Assembly: GCF_014904755.1 (NCBI RefSeq)
Contig: NZ_JACZFQ010000025.1
Location: 62,001 to 126,000 of the forward strand
Length of the DNA: 64,000 bases
Reading direction: 5' to 3'
DNA from: Neoluteolibacter marinus
GTDB taxonomy: Bacteria > Verrucomicrobiota > Verrucomicrobiia > Verrucomicrobiales > Akkermansiaceae
Below are positions 58,201-64,000 of the stretch, in pieces; the first letter of the stretch is position 1, and the number at the start of each line of letters is the position of its first letter. The translations under genes were made by a program, and so were the position numbers. The notes beneath the pieces were generated by a model. It did no database searches. It had not been told where the DNA came from and saw only the letters and a program-made list of their open reading frames with translations.

Positions 58201-58376
58201 TCCGCCGCCTTGTGGGCGCGGGCCGAGCCGTAGAAACCCTCGTGATCGGTGATCGCGACCGCCTCCAGCCCCAGCTCCGCCGCCCGCCGCACCATCACCT
58301 CCGGATGGCTGCCGCCGCGCAGGAACGAAAACGCCGAGCGGGCGTGGAGTTCCACGAATGGAGGGTTGGGTTTCAT
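55203..58376 (-). CDS. dnaE2: Error-prone DNA polymerase III alpha subunit DnaE2 (ImuC)
   Basis: 1,057 residues. An N-terminal PHP domain (VELHARSAFSFLRGGSHPEV, AVAITDHEGFYGSARAHKAA), a polymerase palm with the catalytic SWPDIDIDFPSGDQREKV, the finger region (QHSGGMVICDRGLDEVVPVQ), then a helix-hairpin-helix region (GVPLFQEQVLRMSMILAGFD and following) and a C-terminal OB-fold (VRVGGLVICRQRPGTAKGHC). DnaE2 does mutagenic lesion bypass together with ImuA and ImuB in bacteria lacking polymerase V. Length and order match the family. It is the last gene of the SOS operon; the inverted-repeat element B separates it from imuB. Confidence 0.97.
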   Translation of the reverse strand: MKPNPPFVELHARSAFSFLRGGSHPEVMVRRAAELGLEAVAITDHEGFYGSARAHKAAEACGIRAIAGATLEIDGAHVPVLCATRAGYRILSRHLSNRHLQEVVAHGALNQGDLIALTGDREGPVMRHLLADDREAALRAAEGLVMMFGRENVYVEILRHGLRDDGRLNRHLVDLAAHLKLPLLASNAPLHATRGERLLADAFTCLRHHLPLDAAGRLLAPNGERHLKSPREMAALFADLPEALANTRRLADRIEFTLENLGYAFPDFTAEDGRRLSAAEQTEYLRVKSHEGALRRYGHCKGEIRRQIGKEIDLIGRLELSGYFLIVQEISDFARTNGILCQGRGSAANSLVCFVLGITNVDAVKHKLVFERFLSEHLAAQGKHKSWPDIDIDFPSGDQREKVIQHVFRKYGARCAAMTANVITYRPRSAFREMSKVLGFPPSLADRFSTQGGHGGEGRWEEDDRTKSVAEQEADARETFEQQLANLLPPSHPRLPALQRLYHAVLGMPRHLGQHSGGMVICDRGLDEVVPVQPATMPGRTVVQWDKDDCEDLGIVKIDLLGLGMLAAMENAIEICARRGTPVDLAEVNLEDRAVYDLLHRADTVGTFQVESRAQMSTLAILKPDHFYEVAIQVAIVRPGPIVGELLHPYLRRRNGLEKPDYIHDDLREVLGRTLGVPLFQEQVLRMSMILAGFDGAEATELRRAMAFNRSDERMQRVVVKLRQRMTGRGVAEEVQEKVVQATGNFALYGFPESHALSFASIAYWSCWLKVHHPAEFYTGLINNQPMGFYSTHSLIQDAKRHGVRVLPVSCVHSKIESDVVAEKTIRLGLHRLKGVAAETQERIVAERGREAFRSLDDFLGRVRPNAKERRILARAGALNDLPAAGHRRQAMWQVELPLYGDLLESSARVAEEPLPAMSMEERVAADMETQGASTGPHPMSLWRRKSALELVTARGLKELPSGLPVRVGGLVICRQRPGTAKGHCFISLEDETGITNLFVPKKTFQRLRLVIVSEPFLLAEGRVQVSEGEQRTVFVTAVHPLPGIDTSHAARSHDFH

Positions 58377-58385
58377 GGGATGGGG

Positions 58386-58583
58386 GGATGGAACGAACCG
58401 CGGAGGCGCGGAGGTCGCAGAGGGAATCGCGGAGAGGAATGATGTTGTTCCTGGAAATTCCCTTCACCGGACACACTCCCCAACCACCGCGTCGCCACAG
58501 CTTCTGCCGCCGCCAAAAACACTCCCCAAAAAAGCTCCGCGCCCCTCTCCGCGACCTCCGCGCCTCCGCGGTTCGTTCCATCC
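58386..58583. repeat. Inverted-repeat element B between imuB and dnaE2
   Basis: 198 nt. The ends extend from GGATG-GAACGAACCGCGGAG (58386-58405) to its exact complement at 58564-58583, with imperfect pairing for about 34 bp further in (GCGCGGAGGTCGC units). The terminal 15 bp are identical to element A (35304-35499), but the interiors are unrelated. No open frame is seen. It fills most of the 243-nt gap between dnaE2 and imuB. Confidence 0.87.
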
Positions 58584-58619
58584 AACCCCACCCCGGCAAA
58601 GCCTCCGCCGTCCGACCTC

Positions 58620-60089
58620 TCACTCATACTCCCCCTCCACCTCCCACCGTTCCGGCGGCAGGTACGCCAGACGCAGTAATTTCACCCCGGCCAGCCGCAC
58701 ATCCCACTCCATGCGCTGCCACGAGCGTTCCGGATCCCACCAGTCGCCCGATTGCCGGAAGGGCCCGCGCTGCTCGAGGATCTCGCCGCGGAACGGCCCG
58801 CTCAGCAGCGCCAGCGGCCGCGGCCCGGCCTCGAAGGCGACCGTCACCTCGTACGGCGGCCGGAAGCGCCGCAGCGGCACCGGGCATGCCGGGAAGGCGC
58901 CATCCGCCACCGGCACGCCGCCACCATCGCCGGGCAGCAGCTTGAAATCGTCCGGCCGGTGGCCCGACGGCGGCACCGGGATGCCGGTCCGCCCCGCGCC
59001 CAACAGCACCTCCAGCTGCGCCAGCGTGTCGGTCCAGCGCTCCGGCTGCGGCAGCTGGCGGATGAACCAGTCGCGCTGCGCCGCGCTCGGCAGCGTCGTT
59101 TCCACGTCGAGCGCCACCCCGGCCACCGCCGCCTTCAGCCGCAGGCCGTCGAGCATCACCTGCAGCGGCCGCAGCAGCTCGGCCTCCGCCACCCGCGGCT
59201 CCGGCAGGCGGATCACCTTGGCCAGCGAGGCGCCGGACTCGAGATGAAAGCGCACCCGCAGGGCCTTCACCGCGACGTGCCTCGCCGCCAGCCGCGCGGC
59301 CAGCGTGTGGAGCAGGCGCTTGAAGACGAACACCAGCGGCTCGGAGGAAACCACCGGCTCTTCGAAATCGAGCGCCTGCTCCAGGCATTCCGGCGCCCGG
59401 TGCAAGCGCAGCATGCGGCAGGTCTTGCCGTGCAGGAGATCGTGCCAGCCGCCGGCCACCGGCCCCAGCCGCTCGATCAGCGATTGCCGCGGCAGCTCCA
59501 TGAAATCGCCCAGCCGCTTCAGCCCCCAGTCTTCCAGCAAGGGCAGCCATTTCGCCCCCTCCGGCAGCCGGCCCAGCAGCTCCAGCGGCAGCGCCTGCAT
59601 GTCCGCCGCGGAAACCACCTTGCCGTGGCACGCCGGATGCCGCACCGCCAGCCGCGCGAGGTCCGGCGTCGCCGCGCGGACATGGCGCAGCTCGCCGTCC
59701 GACACCTCCAGCCAGGCGATCGCCGCGGCCTGCCTCGGGGTGGCGCGCGAAAGGTCGAGCAGCAAGGTGTCCCGCGCGGTGATCTCGAGGTCGGGCGTGA
59801 GACTTTCCGCCAGCGCGATCAATTCCCGCAGCAACTCCGCCTCGCCCTCCGGATGCGGGTCCAGCACCCGGAGGTCCGGGCAGCGGACCAGCGCGCGGTT
59901 GAGCGGCCAGCCGGCGTCGATCCCGGTGTCCCGCGCCGCGTCGTTCACCGCCAGCAGCGGCAGCTTGACCTTCTCCACCATCGCCTCCGGGTCCAGCGGC
60001 AGCACCGCACAAGGCCGCCCGCGCGATGCCGGGAAAGCCCGCAACGCAGCGATGACCGGAAGGTCGGGTAGATGGAGGGACGCGAACAT
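58620..60089 (-). CDS. imuB: Mutasome Y-family-like protein ImuB
   Basis: 489 residues. The protein has the Y-family polymerase layout without the usual catalytic acidic pair: it opens MFASLHLPDLPVIAALRAFP, where active polymerases have an Asp-Phe-Asp start; the later acidic motif is replaced as well. ImuB is regarded as an inactive scaffold that recruits the beta clamp, ImuA and DnaE2. The C-terminal half (from about residue 290) is the ImuB-specific region. ATG 60089 is chosen, because an in-frame TTG at 60104 lies inside the upstream inverted repeat. It is the middle gene of the imuA-imuB-dnaE2 operon. Confidence 0.93.
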   Translation of the reverse strand: MFASLHLPDLPVIAALRAFPASRGRPCAVLPLDPEAMVEKVKLPLLAVNDAARDTGIDAGWPLNRALVRCPDLRVLDPHPEGEAELLRELIALAESLTPDLEITARDTLLLDLSRATPRQAAAIAWLEVSDGELRHVRAATPDLARLAVRHPACHGKVVSAADMQALPLELLGRLPEGAKWLPLLEDWGLKRLGDFMELPRQSLIERLGPVAGGWHDLLHGKTCRMLRLHRAPECLEQALDFEEPVVSSEPLVFVFKRLLHTLAARLAARHVAVKALRVRFHLESGASLAKVIRLPEPRVAEAELLRPLQVMLDGLRLKAAVAGVALDVETTLPSAAQRDWFIRQLPQPERWTDTLAQLEVLLGAGRTGIPVPPSGHRPDDFKLLPGDGGGVPVADGAFPACPVPLRRFRPPYEVTVAFEAGPRPLALLSGPFRGEILEQRGPFRQSGDWWDPERSWQRMEWDVRLAGVKLLRLAYLPPERWEVEGEYE

Positions 60090-60103
60090 GGCAAACAAAG
60101 GCA

Positions 60104-60205
60104 AAGTGCCGAGTGATCAGTGAGCAGTGCTTGAAAAACCGGACAGCGCGGATCGCTCATCTTCTGCCTTTCCACTGATCACTGCTCACTGATCACTCGG
60201 CACTT
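60104..60205. repeat. Inverted repeat between imuA and imuB
   Basis: Perfect 26-bp terminal inverted repeats (60104-60129 and 60180-60205; core GTGCCGAGTGATCAGTGAGC) around a 50-nt loop. It fills nearly all of the 120-nt imuA-imuB gap, ending 4 nt before the imuA stop codon. It is unrelated in sequence to elements A and B. Transcribed, it would form a very stable hairpin. No T-run follows. Confidence 0.9.
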
Positions 60206-60209
60206 CTTC

Positions 60210-60833
60210 TCACCCCGCCCTCCTTCCCCGCTCCGCCCCCACCCTCAACCGCGCGACGAGCTCGCGGCGCGGGACCTCGAAATCTTCCAGCCCGAGCCGC
60301 GCGGTCAGCGCCAGCCGCACGCCGGCACAGGGGACCTGCGGCGCGGCCGACATCACGACCAATCGACAACCCCCGGTTTCCGCGGCGAGCTTGAGCCGCC
60401 ACCAGACCGAGGCCGGCAGGGACTGCAGCTCGCGCCGGCCGATCCCGCAGGTATCCAGCAGGATGAAGGGCATGTTGCCGTCGCGCACCAGCAGGTCGGC
60501 CGCCTTGATCATCTCCTCCGCCGACCGGCAGCGCACCCACAGCAGCCGCGAACAGGCCTGCGCGGTGTAGGAGCCCGGATCGAAGCCGTCGCCGCCATCG
60601 ACCAGCACGAAGTCCGGCAGCGGCGAGCTCTCCGCCGGCTCGCCAAGCAGGCCCGCCACCAGCATCCCGACGCCCGAACCGACGACTTCCGAAATCGCCG
60701 CCGCCGGGAAAAAGGCCGGATCAAAGGGCTGGTCCGGCTCCTCTTCCTCCGCCACCCGCGACGTCACGGCATGAGCCTGCGGGAATTTCTCCCGCAGCTT
60801 CTTGCGCAATTCGTCGATCACCGGAGCGGCCAC
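60210..60833 (-). CDS. imuA: Mutasome protein ImuA (RecA/SulA-like)
   Basis: 207 residues from GTG 60833. ImuA is a RecA-like protein needed with ImuB and DnaE2 for damage-induced mutagenesis. The segment MLVAGLLGE, then PDFVLVDGGDGFDPGSY, LLWVRCRSAEEMIKAADLLV and FILLDTCGIGRRELQSLP gives the RecA-like strand order (Walker-B-like Asp in FILLDT). GTG 60833 is preferred to GTG 60842 because the latter lies within the -10 hexamer (60841-60846); the shorter start is where a leaderless mRNA should begin. LexA control is evident from the operator over the -35 box. First gene of the operon. Confidence 0.88.
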   Translation of the reverse strand: MAAPVIDELRKKLREKFPQAHAVTSRVAEEEEPDQPFDPAFFPAAAISEVVGSGVGMLVAGLLGEPAESSPLPDFVLVDGGDGFDPGSYTAQACSRLLWVRCRSAEEMIKAADLLVRDGNMPFILLDTCGIGRRELQSLPASVWWRLKLAAETGGCRLVVMSAAPQVPCAGVRLALTARLGLEDFEVPRRELVARLRVGAERGRRAG

Positions 60834-60840
60834 GGCGGCC

Positions 60841-60869
60841 ACTCTAGGCGGGATTTTTTAAATGTTCAA
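60841..60869 (-). promoter_or_regulatory. SOS promoter of the imuA-imuB-dnaE2 operon
   Basis: On the minus strand: -35 TTGAAC (60864-60869), 17-nt spacer, -10 TAGAGT (60841-60846). The expected start of transcription is about 7 nt downstream, at GTG 60833. The -35 lies entirely within the LexA operator. Confidence 0.65.
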
Positions 60870-60876
60870 CCGAACA
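60863..60876. promoter_or_regulatory. LexA operator, verrucomicrobial type
   Basis: TGTTC-AACC-GAACA, a perfect TGTTC-N4-GAACA palindrome (60863-60867 and 60872-60876). This is the motif reported for LexA in Verrucomicrobia, distinct from the E. coli and Bacillus SOS boxes. It covers the -35 of imuA, so bound LexA would block RNA polymerase. Confidence 0.85.
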
Positions 60877-60878
60877 GT

Positions 60879-61598
60879 TTAAAGTCGTTCGGAAAGAGCC
60901 AGCACCTTGACCGGCAGGCGCGGCTTGTCGCCATCCGCGGCGTAGATCAGGTAATCCTGGCGGCTGCCCGCCTTCACCTCCGCCTCGGTGACCAGACAAG
61001 GCCGCAGCCCGCCGTCCACCGGGAACTGGATGCTCAGCGCCACCGTGCGGGCCCCCGCGGGAGCCCGCCGGATCATCGTCGTCGCCGGGTTGAGCTTGAG
61101 CTTCTCGCTGCCCCAGGTGACGGCCATCGGCTTGGCGGTCACGTTGATGAAACGGAAGTCCCCGTCCCTGGCGGTGTCCGGGACGGTCAGCACCCGCGCC
61201 TTGTCCCACAGCTTGCCGCCGCGCCAGACCAGCGCGAGGCTGGCATCGGCCTTCGACAGGGGAATCTTCAGCCAGGCGCCCCCCGCCTCCGTCCGCACCG
61301 TCACCGAGCGCTCCTCCGGCAACGGGAAGCTCACCTCCGCGGACGGCGTCCCGAGCCGCAGCCGCAGCGCGAGTTCCTTCGCATCCTCCCCGCCGGCCGC
61401 CGCCGGGGAAAGCAGGACGCTCCGCGGCGGCACCGAACCCTCGGGTGCCGGCAGTTCATAGCGGACACCGTTGCGGACCTCCTGCACGAACGGCGGCGGA
61501 TCGCCCAAGGGCAGGATCCGCAGCGTGTGCTTCACCGCTTCCCCCTGGGCGAAGAGCGGTCCGGAAACGAGAACTAACAGCGGCAGGTGGAATTTCAT
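60879..61598 (-). CDS. Secreted protein of unknown function
   Basis: 239 residues with a signal peptide (FHLPLLVLVSGPLFAQG). The mature protein is beta-rich with two similar halves of Ig-like strands (LALRLRLGTPSAEVSFPLP and TVALSIQFPVDGGLRPCLV). Related short secreted proteins recur in verrucomicrobial genomes without known roles. ATG 61598 is chosen; an upstream in-frame start (61664) would precede the signal peptide by 22 unlikely residues. Its stop overlaps the edge of the imuA control region (3 nt from the LexA operator), so the SOS promoter lies just behind this gene. Confidence 0.65.
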   Translation of the reverse strand: MKFHLPLLVLVSGPLFAQGEAVKHTLRILPLGDPPPFVQEVRNGVRYELPAPEGSVPPRSVLLSPAAAGGEDAKELALRLRLGTPSAEVSFPLPEERSVTVRTEAGGAWLKIPLSKADASLALVWRGGKLWDKARVLTVPDTARDGDFRFINVTAKPMAVTWGSEKLKLNPATTMIRRAPAGARTVALSIQFPVDGGLRPCLVTEAEVKAGSRQDYLIYAADGDKPRLPVKVLALSERL

Positions 61599-61735
61599 GA
61601 GACGCGGCCTGTAGGTCAAATCGAACCCCGTTTCACCGGCCCCAAAGTGACTTTCCCGCCCCATTCCGGAAGATCGCCCGGCCGGCCCGGAGCAGTCCGT
61701 TAGAGTTCAGCGCCTTACCGGAAGCGAACCCTCGT

Positions 61736-61762
61736 CATGTCACATTATCGCTACATGACATG
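61736..61762. promoter_or_regulatory. Inverted and direct GTCA-type repeats between divergent genes
   Basis: CATGTCA (61736-61742) and TGACATG (61756-61762) form a palindrome separated by 13 nt; further GTCAC copies follow at about 61764 and 61773. They lie in the 269-nt gap between two divergent genes, about 106 nt before the start at 61868. A candidate cooperative binding site for a regulator of unknown identity. Confidence 0.5.
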
Positions 61763-61867
61763 TGTCACGCACGTCACGAAAGGCCACCAAAAGAATCATT
61801 TCCCGTGTCTCATCTGTAACCCTTGTTTTATAGCCGGCCGAAGCGGAGTTCATAGCTTCCGCGGCGT

Positions 61868-64000
61868 ATGAAAAATACGCCCGCGTGCCTTGCCACGCTC
61901 CTCGCGATTTCAGCTCCCGCCCAGGTCTTCGGACTCGAGCACGGCAGCCTCGAGGTGGTGCAACTCAACACCACCAACAACAACCAGGACAGCCCGGAAC
62001 CCGCCGTCGCGGTGACCATCAAGCCTGGCGCCACCCCCGCCTTCGCCGTCCGCGGCTACAACCGGGGTGACACCGACATGGCCTTCAGCGCCACGCCGGC
62101 GACGGATCCGCAGAACGGCGTGATGATCACCTCCGTCACCCAGAACGGCCGCAACAACGCCAGCGGCGGCGGTCCCGACGGCATCAGCTACGCCACCAGC
62201 CACGCCGACTTCGGCGCGACCGGCTTCTATATCCCCGTCCAGTGCACCTCCGGGGGCGTGGAAGGCAACGGCGGCGAATACAACATGAACGTCGCGGCCG
62301 CCTGGTTCCCCTACGCGGAAGGCTGGCTCGGCGGCCACGCCCGCAACGCCGCGAACGGCGGCGCCCTCACCCTGCTGGAATCCTCCAGCGGCATCCACCT
62401 CGGCAGCGAGTTCATCGACGAGGCCGCCGGCGGCATCTCGACGCTCGACCTGACCGCCCTCGACTCCCACGGCGTCCCCGCCACTTCCGCCAACGGCGTG
62501 CTGCTGGTGACCGGCGGCAAGAACGAGGACAACTTCGCGATGTCGCGCGACAATGCCGACGGCACCTTCACCCTCTCGGTCATGGACAACGGCTCCACCA
62601 ACCCGACCGGCTACGAGCAGGATCCGGTCGCCTTCGTCTATGTCCCCACCGTCGCCGCCGGCCGCGGCCATGTGAAGGCGCTGGGCCGCATCCAGAGCGA
62701 CGGCAGCAAGGAGACCGGCAGCGACAACTTCACCGTCACCAAGCAGGGCACCGGCGAGTGGCTGCTGGTCATCGCCGGCGAAGACGACAGCACCGGCACC
62801 CTGATCGTTTCCGCCGAAGGCGGCCTGCCGCCCGAGGCGACGACGCCGAACAACACCAACAATGTCGTCAGCTACGAATGGAACCCGGGCCTCGGCGGCT
62901 GGCTCATCCAGAGCCGCAACCTGCCCGACGTCGCGCTGGAAGACGGCGCCACCGCGGACGAGGACATGTTCAGTTTCGCCTTCCTCACCGCCGAACCCGC
63001 GCTCGCGCTGACCAGCCCGGCGCACGGCTCGCTGGAGCAGGCCGGCACCCAGCTCACCCTGTCCGCCGCCGCCACCGGCGCCACCCCGGCCGCGATCCAG
63101 CAGGTCGAGTTCTTCGTCAACGGGGTCACGGCCGGCGTCGACACCACCGCCCCGTATGAAAGCAGCTACACGCTGCCGCTGCCGGGCTACTACTCGTTCG
63201 AAGCCTTCGCCACGCTGGACGGCGGCGCCACGGTGAGCACCCCGCAGGCCCGCGTGCTGGTCGAGGCCGACGTGGATGCCCCCGCGCTCCCCGGCTACAC
63301 GGTCGGCATCATCGACGGCGGCGACCCGGAGAGCACGGTCGACACCCCGCCCGCCCTCACCGCCGGCTGGGAAGTCGTCACCGGCACCCCGTCCCCGCTC
63401 GCCTTCAGCGACCTCGGCACGGCCTCCGGCGAACCGGCCATCCGCATCAACGGCGCACCCGTCCCGTTCGACTCCGGCATCCTCTTCGCCACCAACCACG
63501 CCGGCGACAACTACGCCGACACCAGTACCTGGGGCCCCATCGACAACAACCTGATCCCGCGCAACGACGGCGGCAACTACGCCCTCGCCGTCGAGGACAA
63601 CGCCCAGGGCGGCGGCGACCCGGCGACCAGCAAGGAGTCCAGCCAGCTCGCGCTCGGCTTCTTTCCCTACGCGGACGGCTGGACCGGCGCCCACGTCGCC
63701 GCCGACGCCACCGTCTCCGCCAGCAGCAACCTGCCGGCGGGCATCGAGGTGACGAACACCGCCGAAGGCAGCTACGCCATCACCGGCCTGCCCCTCGCCG
63801 GCAACCTGATCGCGATCGCCACCGGCAGCGGCTCCGACAACATGATGTCGATCGGCCAAAGCGGGGTCAGCTGGCTCGTCAACAGCCGTGACAACAGCCA
63901 GAACCTCGAGAACGGCGACTTCGCCTTCCTGTTCGTCCCGCAGGCATCGACCCAGGTGCTCAGCGGCGCCGTCGCCAACGACGGCACGCTCACCCCGCTC
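61868..64000 (+). CDS. Large secreted protein with tandem domain repeat (partial, truncated at window end)
   Basis: The reading frame stays open from ATG 61868 to the last base (711 codons). A signal peptide is present (MKNTPACLATLLAISAPAQV). Two homologous domains are visible: the first about residues 20-330, with AWFPYAEGWLGGHA near 146 and FVYVPTVAAGRGHVKALGRI near 254; the second from about 480 on, with GFFPYADGWTGAHV near 597 and FAFLFVPQASTQVLSGAV near 686. Between them (about 377-468) is a bacterial Ig-like domain (ALALTSPAHGSLEQAGTQLT, then VEFFVNGVTAGVDTT). No active site is seen in the visible part; a metallophosphatase or similar catalytic domain could follow beyond the edge. Likely an extracellular or surface protein. 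Confidence 0.88.
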   Translation, partial: MKNTPACLATLLAISAPAQVFGLEHGSLEVVQLNTTNNNQDSPEPAVAVTIKPGATPAFAVRGYNRGDTDMAFSATPATDPQNGVMITSVTQNGRNNASGGGPDGISYATSHADFGATGFYIPVQCTSGGVEGNGGEYNMNVAAAWFPYAEGWLGGHARNAANGGALTLLESSSGIHLGSEFIDEAAGGISTLDLTALDSHGVPATSANGVLLVTGGKNEDNFAMSRDNADGTFTLSVMDNGSTNPTGYEQDPVAFVYVPTVAAGRGHVKALGRIQSDGSKETGSDNFTVTKQGTGEWLLVIAGEDDSTGTLIVSAEGGLPPEATTPNNTNNVVSYEWNPGLGGWLIQSRNLPDVALEDGATADEDMFSFAFLTAEPALALTSPAHGSLEQAGTQLTLSAAATGATPAAIQQVEFFVNGVTAGVDTTAPYESSYTLPLPGYYSFEAFATLDGGATVSTPQARVLVEADVDAPALPGYTVGIIDGGDPESTVDTPPALTAGWEVVTGTPSPLAFSDLGTASGEPAIRINGAPVPFDSGILFATNHAGDNYADTSTWGPIDNNLIPRNDGGNYALAVEDNAQGGGDPATSKESSQLALGFFPYADGWTGAHVAADATVSASSNLPAGIEVTNTAEGSYAITGLPLAGNLIAIATGSGSDNMMSIGQSGVSWLVNSRDNSQNLENGDFAFLFVPQASTQVLSGAVANDGTLTPL

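Noticed and set aside
55206-60071. Several plus-strand open frames of 330-500 codons opposite dnaE2 and imuB
   Set aside because: They are His/Arg/Gln-rich frame shadows with no domains and no start context; the minus-strand genes are certain.
60104-60205. Rho-independent terminator between imuA and imuB
   Set aside because: A perfect stem is present, but there is no T-run on either side and the loop is 50 nt long.

Overview
This 64 kb window is a high-GC bacterial chromosome segment, most likely from Verrucomicrobia (Luteolibacter/Haloferula-like). The lineage call rests on four things: a perfect copy of the LexA operator reported for Verrucomicrobia (TGTTC-N4-GAACA) in front of an imuA-imuB-dnaE2 mutasome operon; PVC-style secreted proteins (mono-haem cytochrome plus beta-propeller, SHD1-like domain, helical-repeat secreted proteins, very large Calx-beta/DUF11/propeller proteins); a eukaryote-type HisA; and a general lack of Shine-Dalgarno sequences. 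I see no rRNA, tRNA, CRISPR, integrase or transposase gene.

Layout. 1-1018: tsf between two intrinsic terminators. 1085-9832: two overlapping secreted helical proteins, a TolB-like propeller, a class-C-beta-lactamase-fold hydrolase, an NagX/DUF5009 membrane acyltransferase (minus), a spermidine-synthase-like protein, a TFIIB-type zinc-ribbon protein and a Wzz-topology membrane protein. 9841-14964: a secreted C39-like peptidase, a Ski2-like helicase, then a lower-GC islet with two small unknown genes. 15028-22197: a single 2,389-residue secreted protein with four alternating propeller/DUF11 units. 22421-26908: a fused circularly permuted ATP-grasp/alpha-E protein, a transglutaminase and a convergent beta-helix protein. 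26947-31486: mazG, rhomboid, and a DUF3482 GTPase/DUF2868 pair. 31597-38278: a cytochrome/propeller pair and a split methionine synthase. 38289-44963: a LuxR-type regulator, a RluE-like pseudouridine synthase, trxB, a thioredoxin-fold lipoprotein, a Na+/H+ antiporter and riboflavin synthase. 44941-52792: DUF2752 and two GYF/DUF4190 proteins, fabV, mtfA, a CorA-like protein, an SRPBCC protein, hisA and an MFS transporter. 52931-55178: a formylglycine-generating-enzyme lipoprotein and two small envelope proteins. 55203-60833: dnaE2, imuB and imuA, SOS-controlled. 61868-end: a truncated secreted protein with a tandem repeat.

Two signals cut across the genes. (1) At least eight genes have a -35/-10 pair (TTGCNN or TTGANN, 16-18 nt, then TAGNNT-like) whose -10 ends only 6-9 nt before the start codon. 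That geometry predicts leaderless or near-leaderless mRNAs; for imuA it also moves the start codon from GTG 60842 to GTG 60833. (2) Three long inverted-repeat elements lie inside apparent operons. Two share near-identical ends: one between the two halves of methionine synthase, one between dnaE2 and imuB. A different one fills the imuA-imuB gap. Genes are very compact, and nine convergent pairs abut or overlap with no visible intrinsic terminator.
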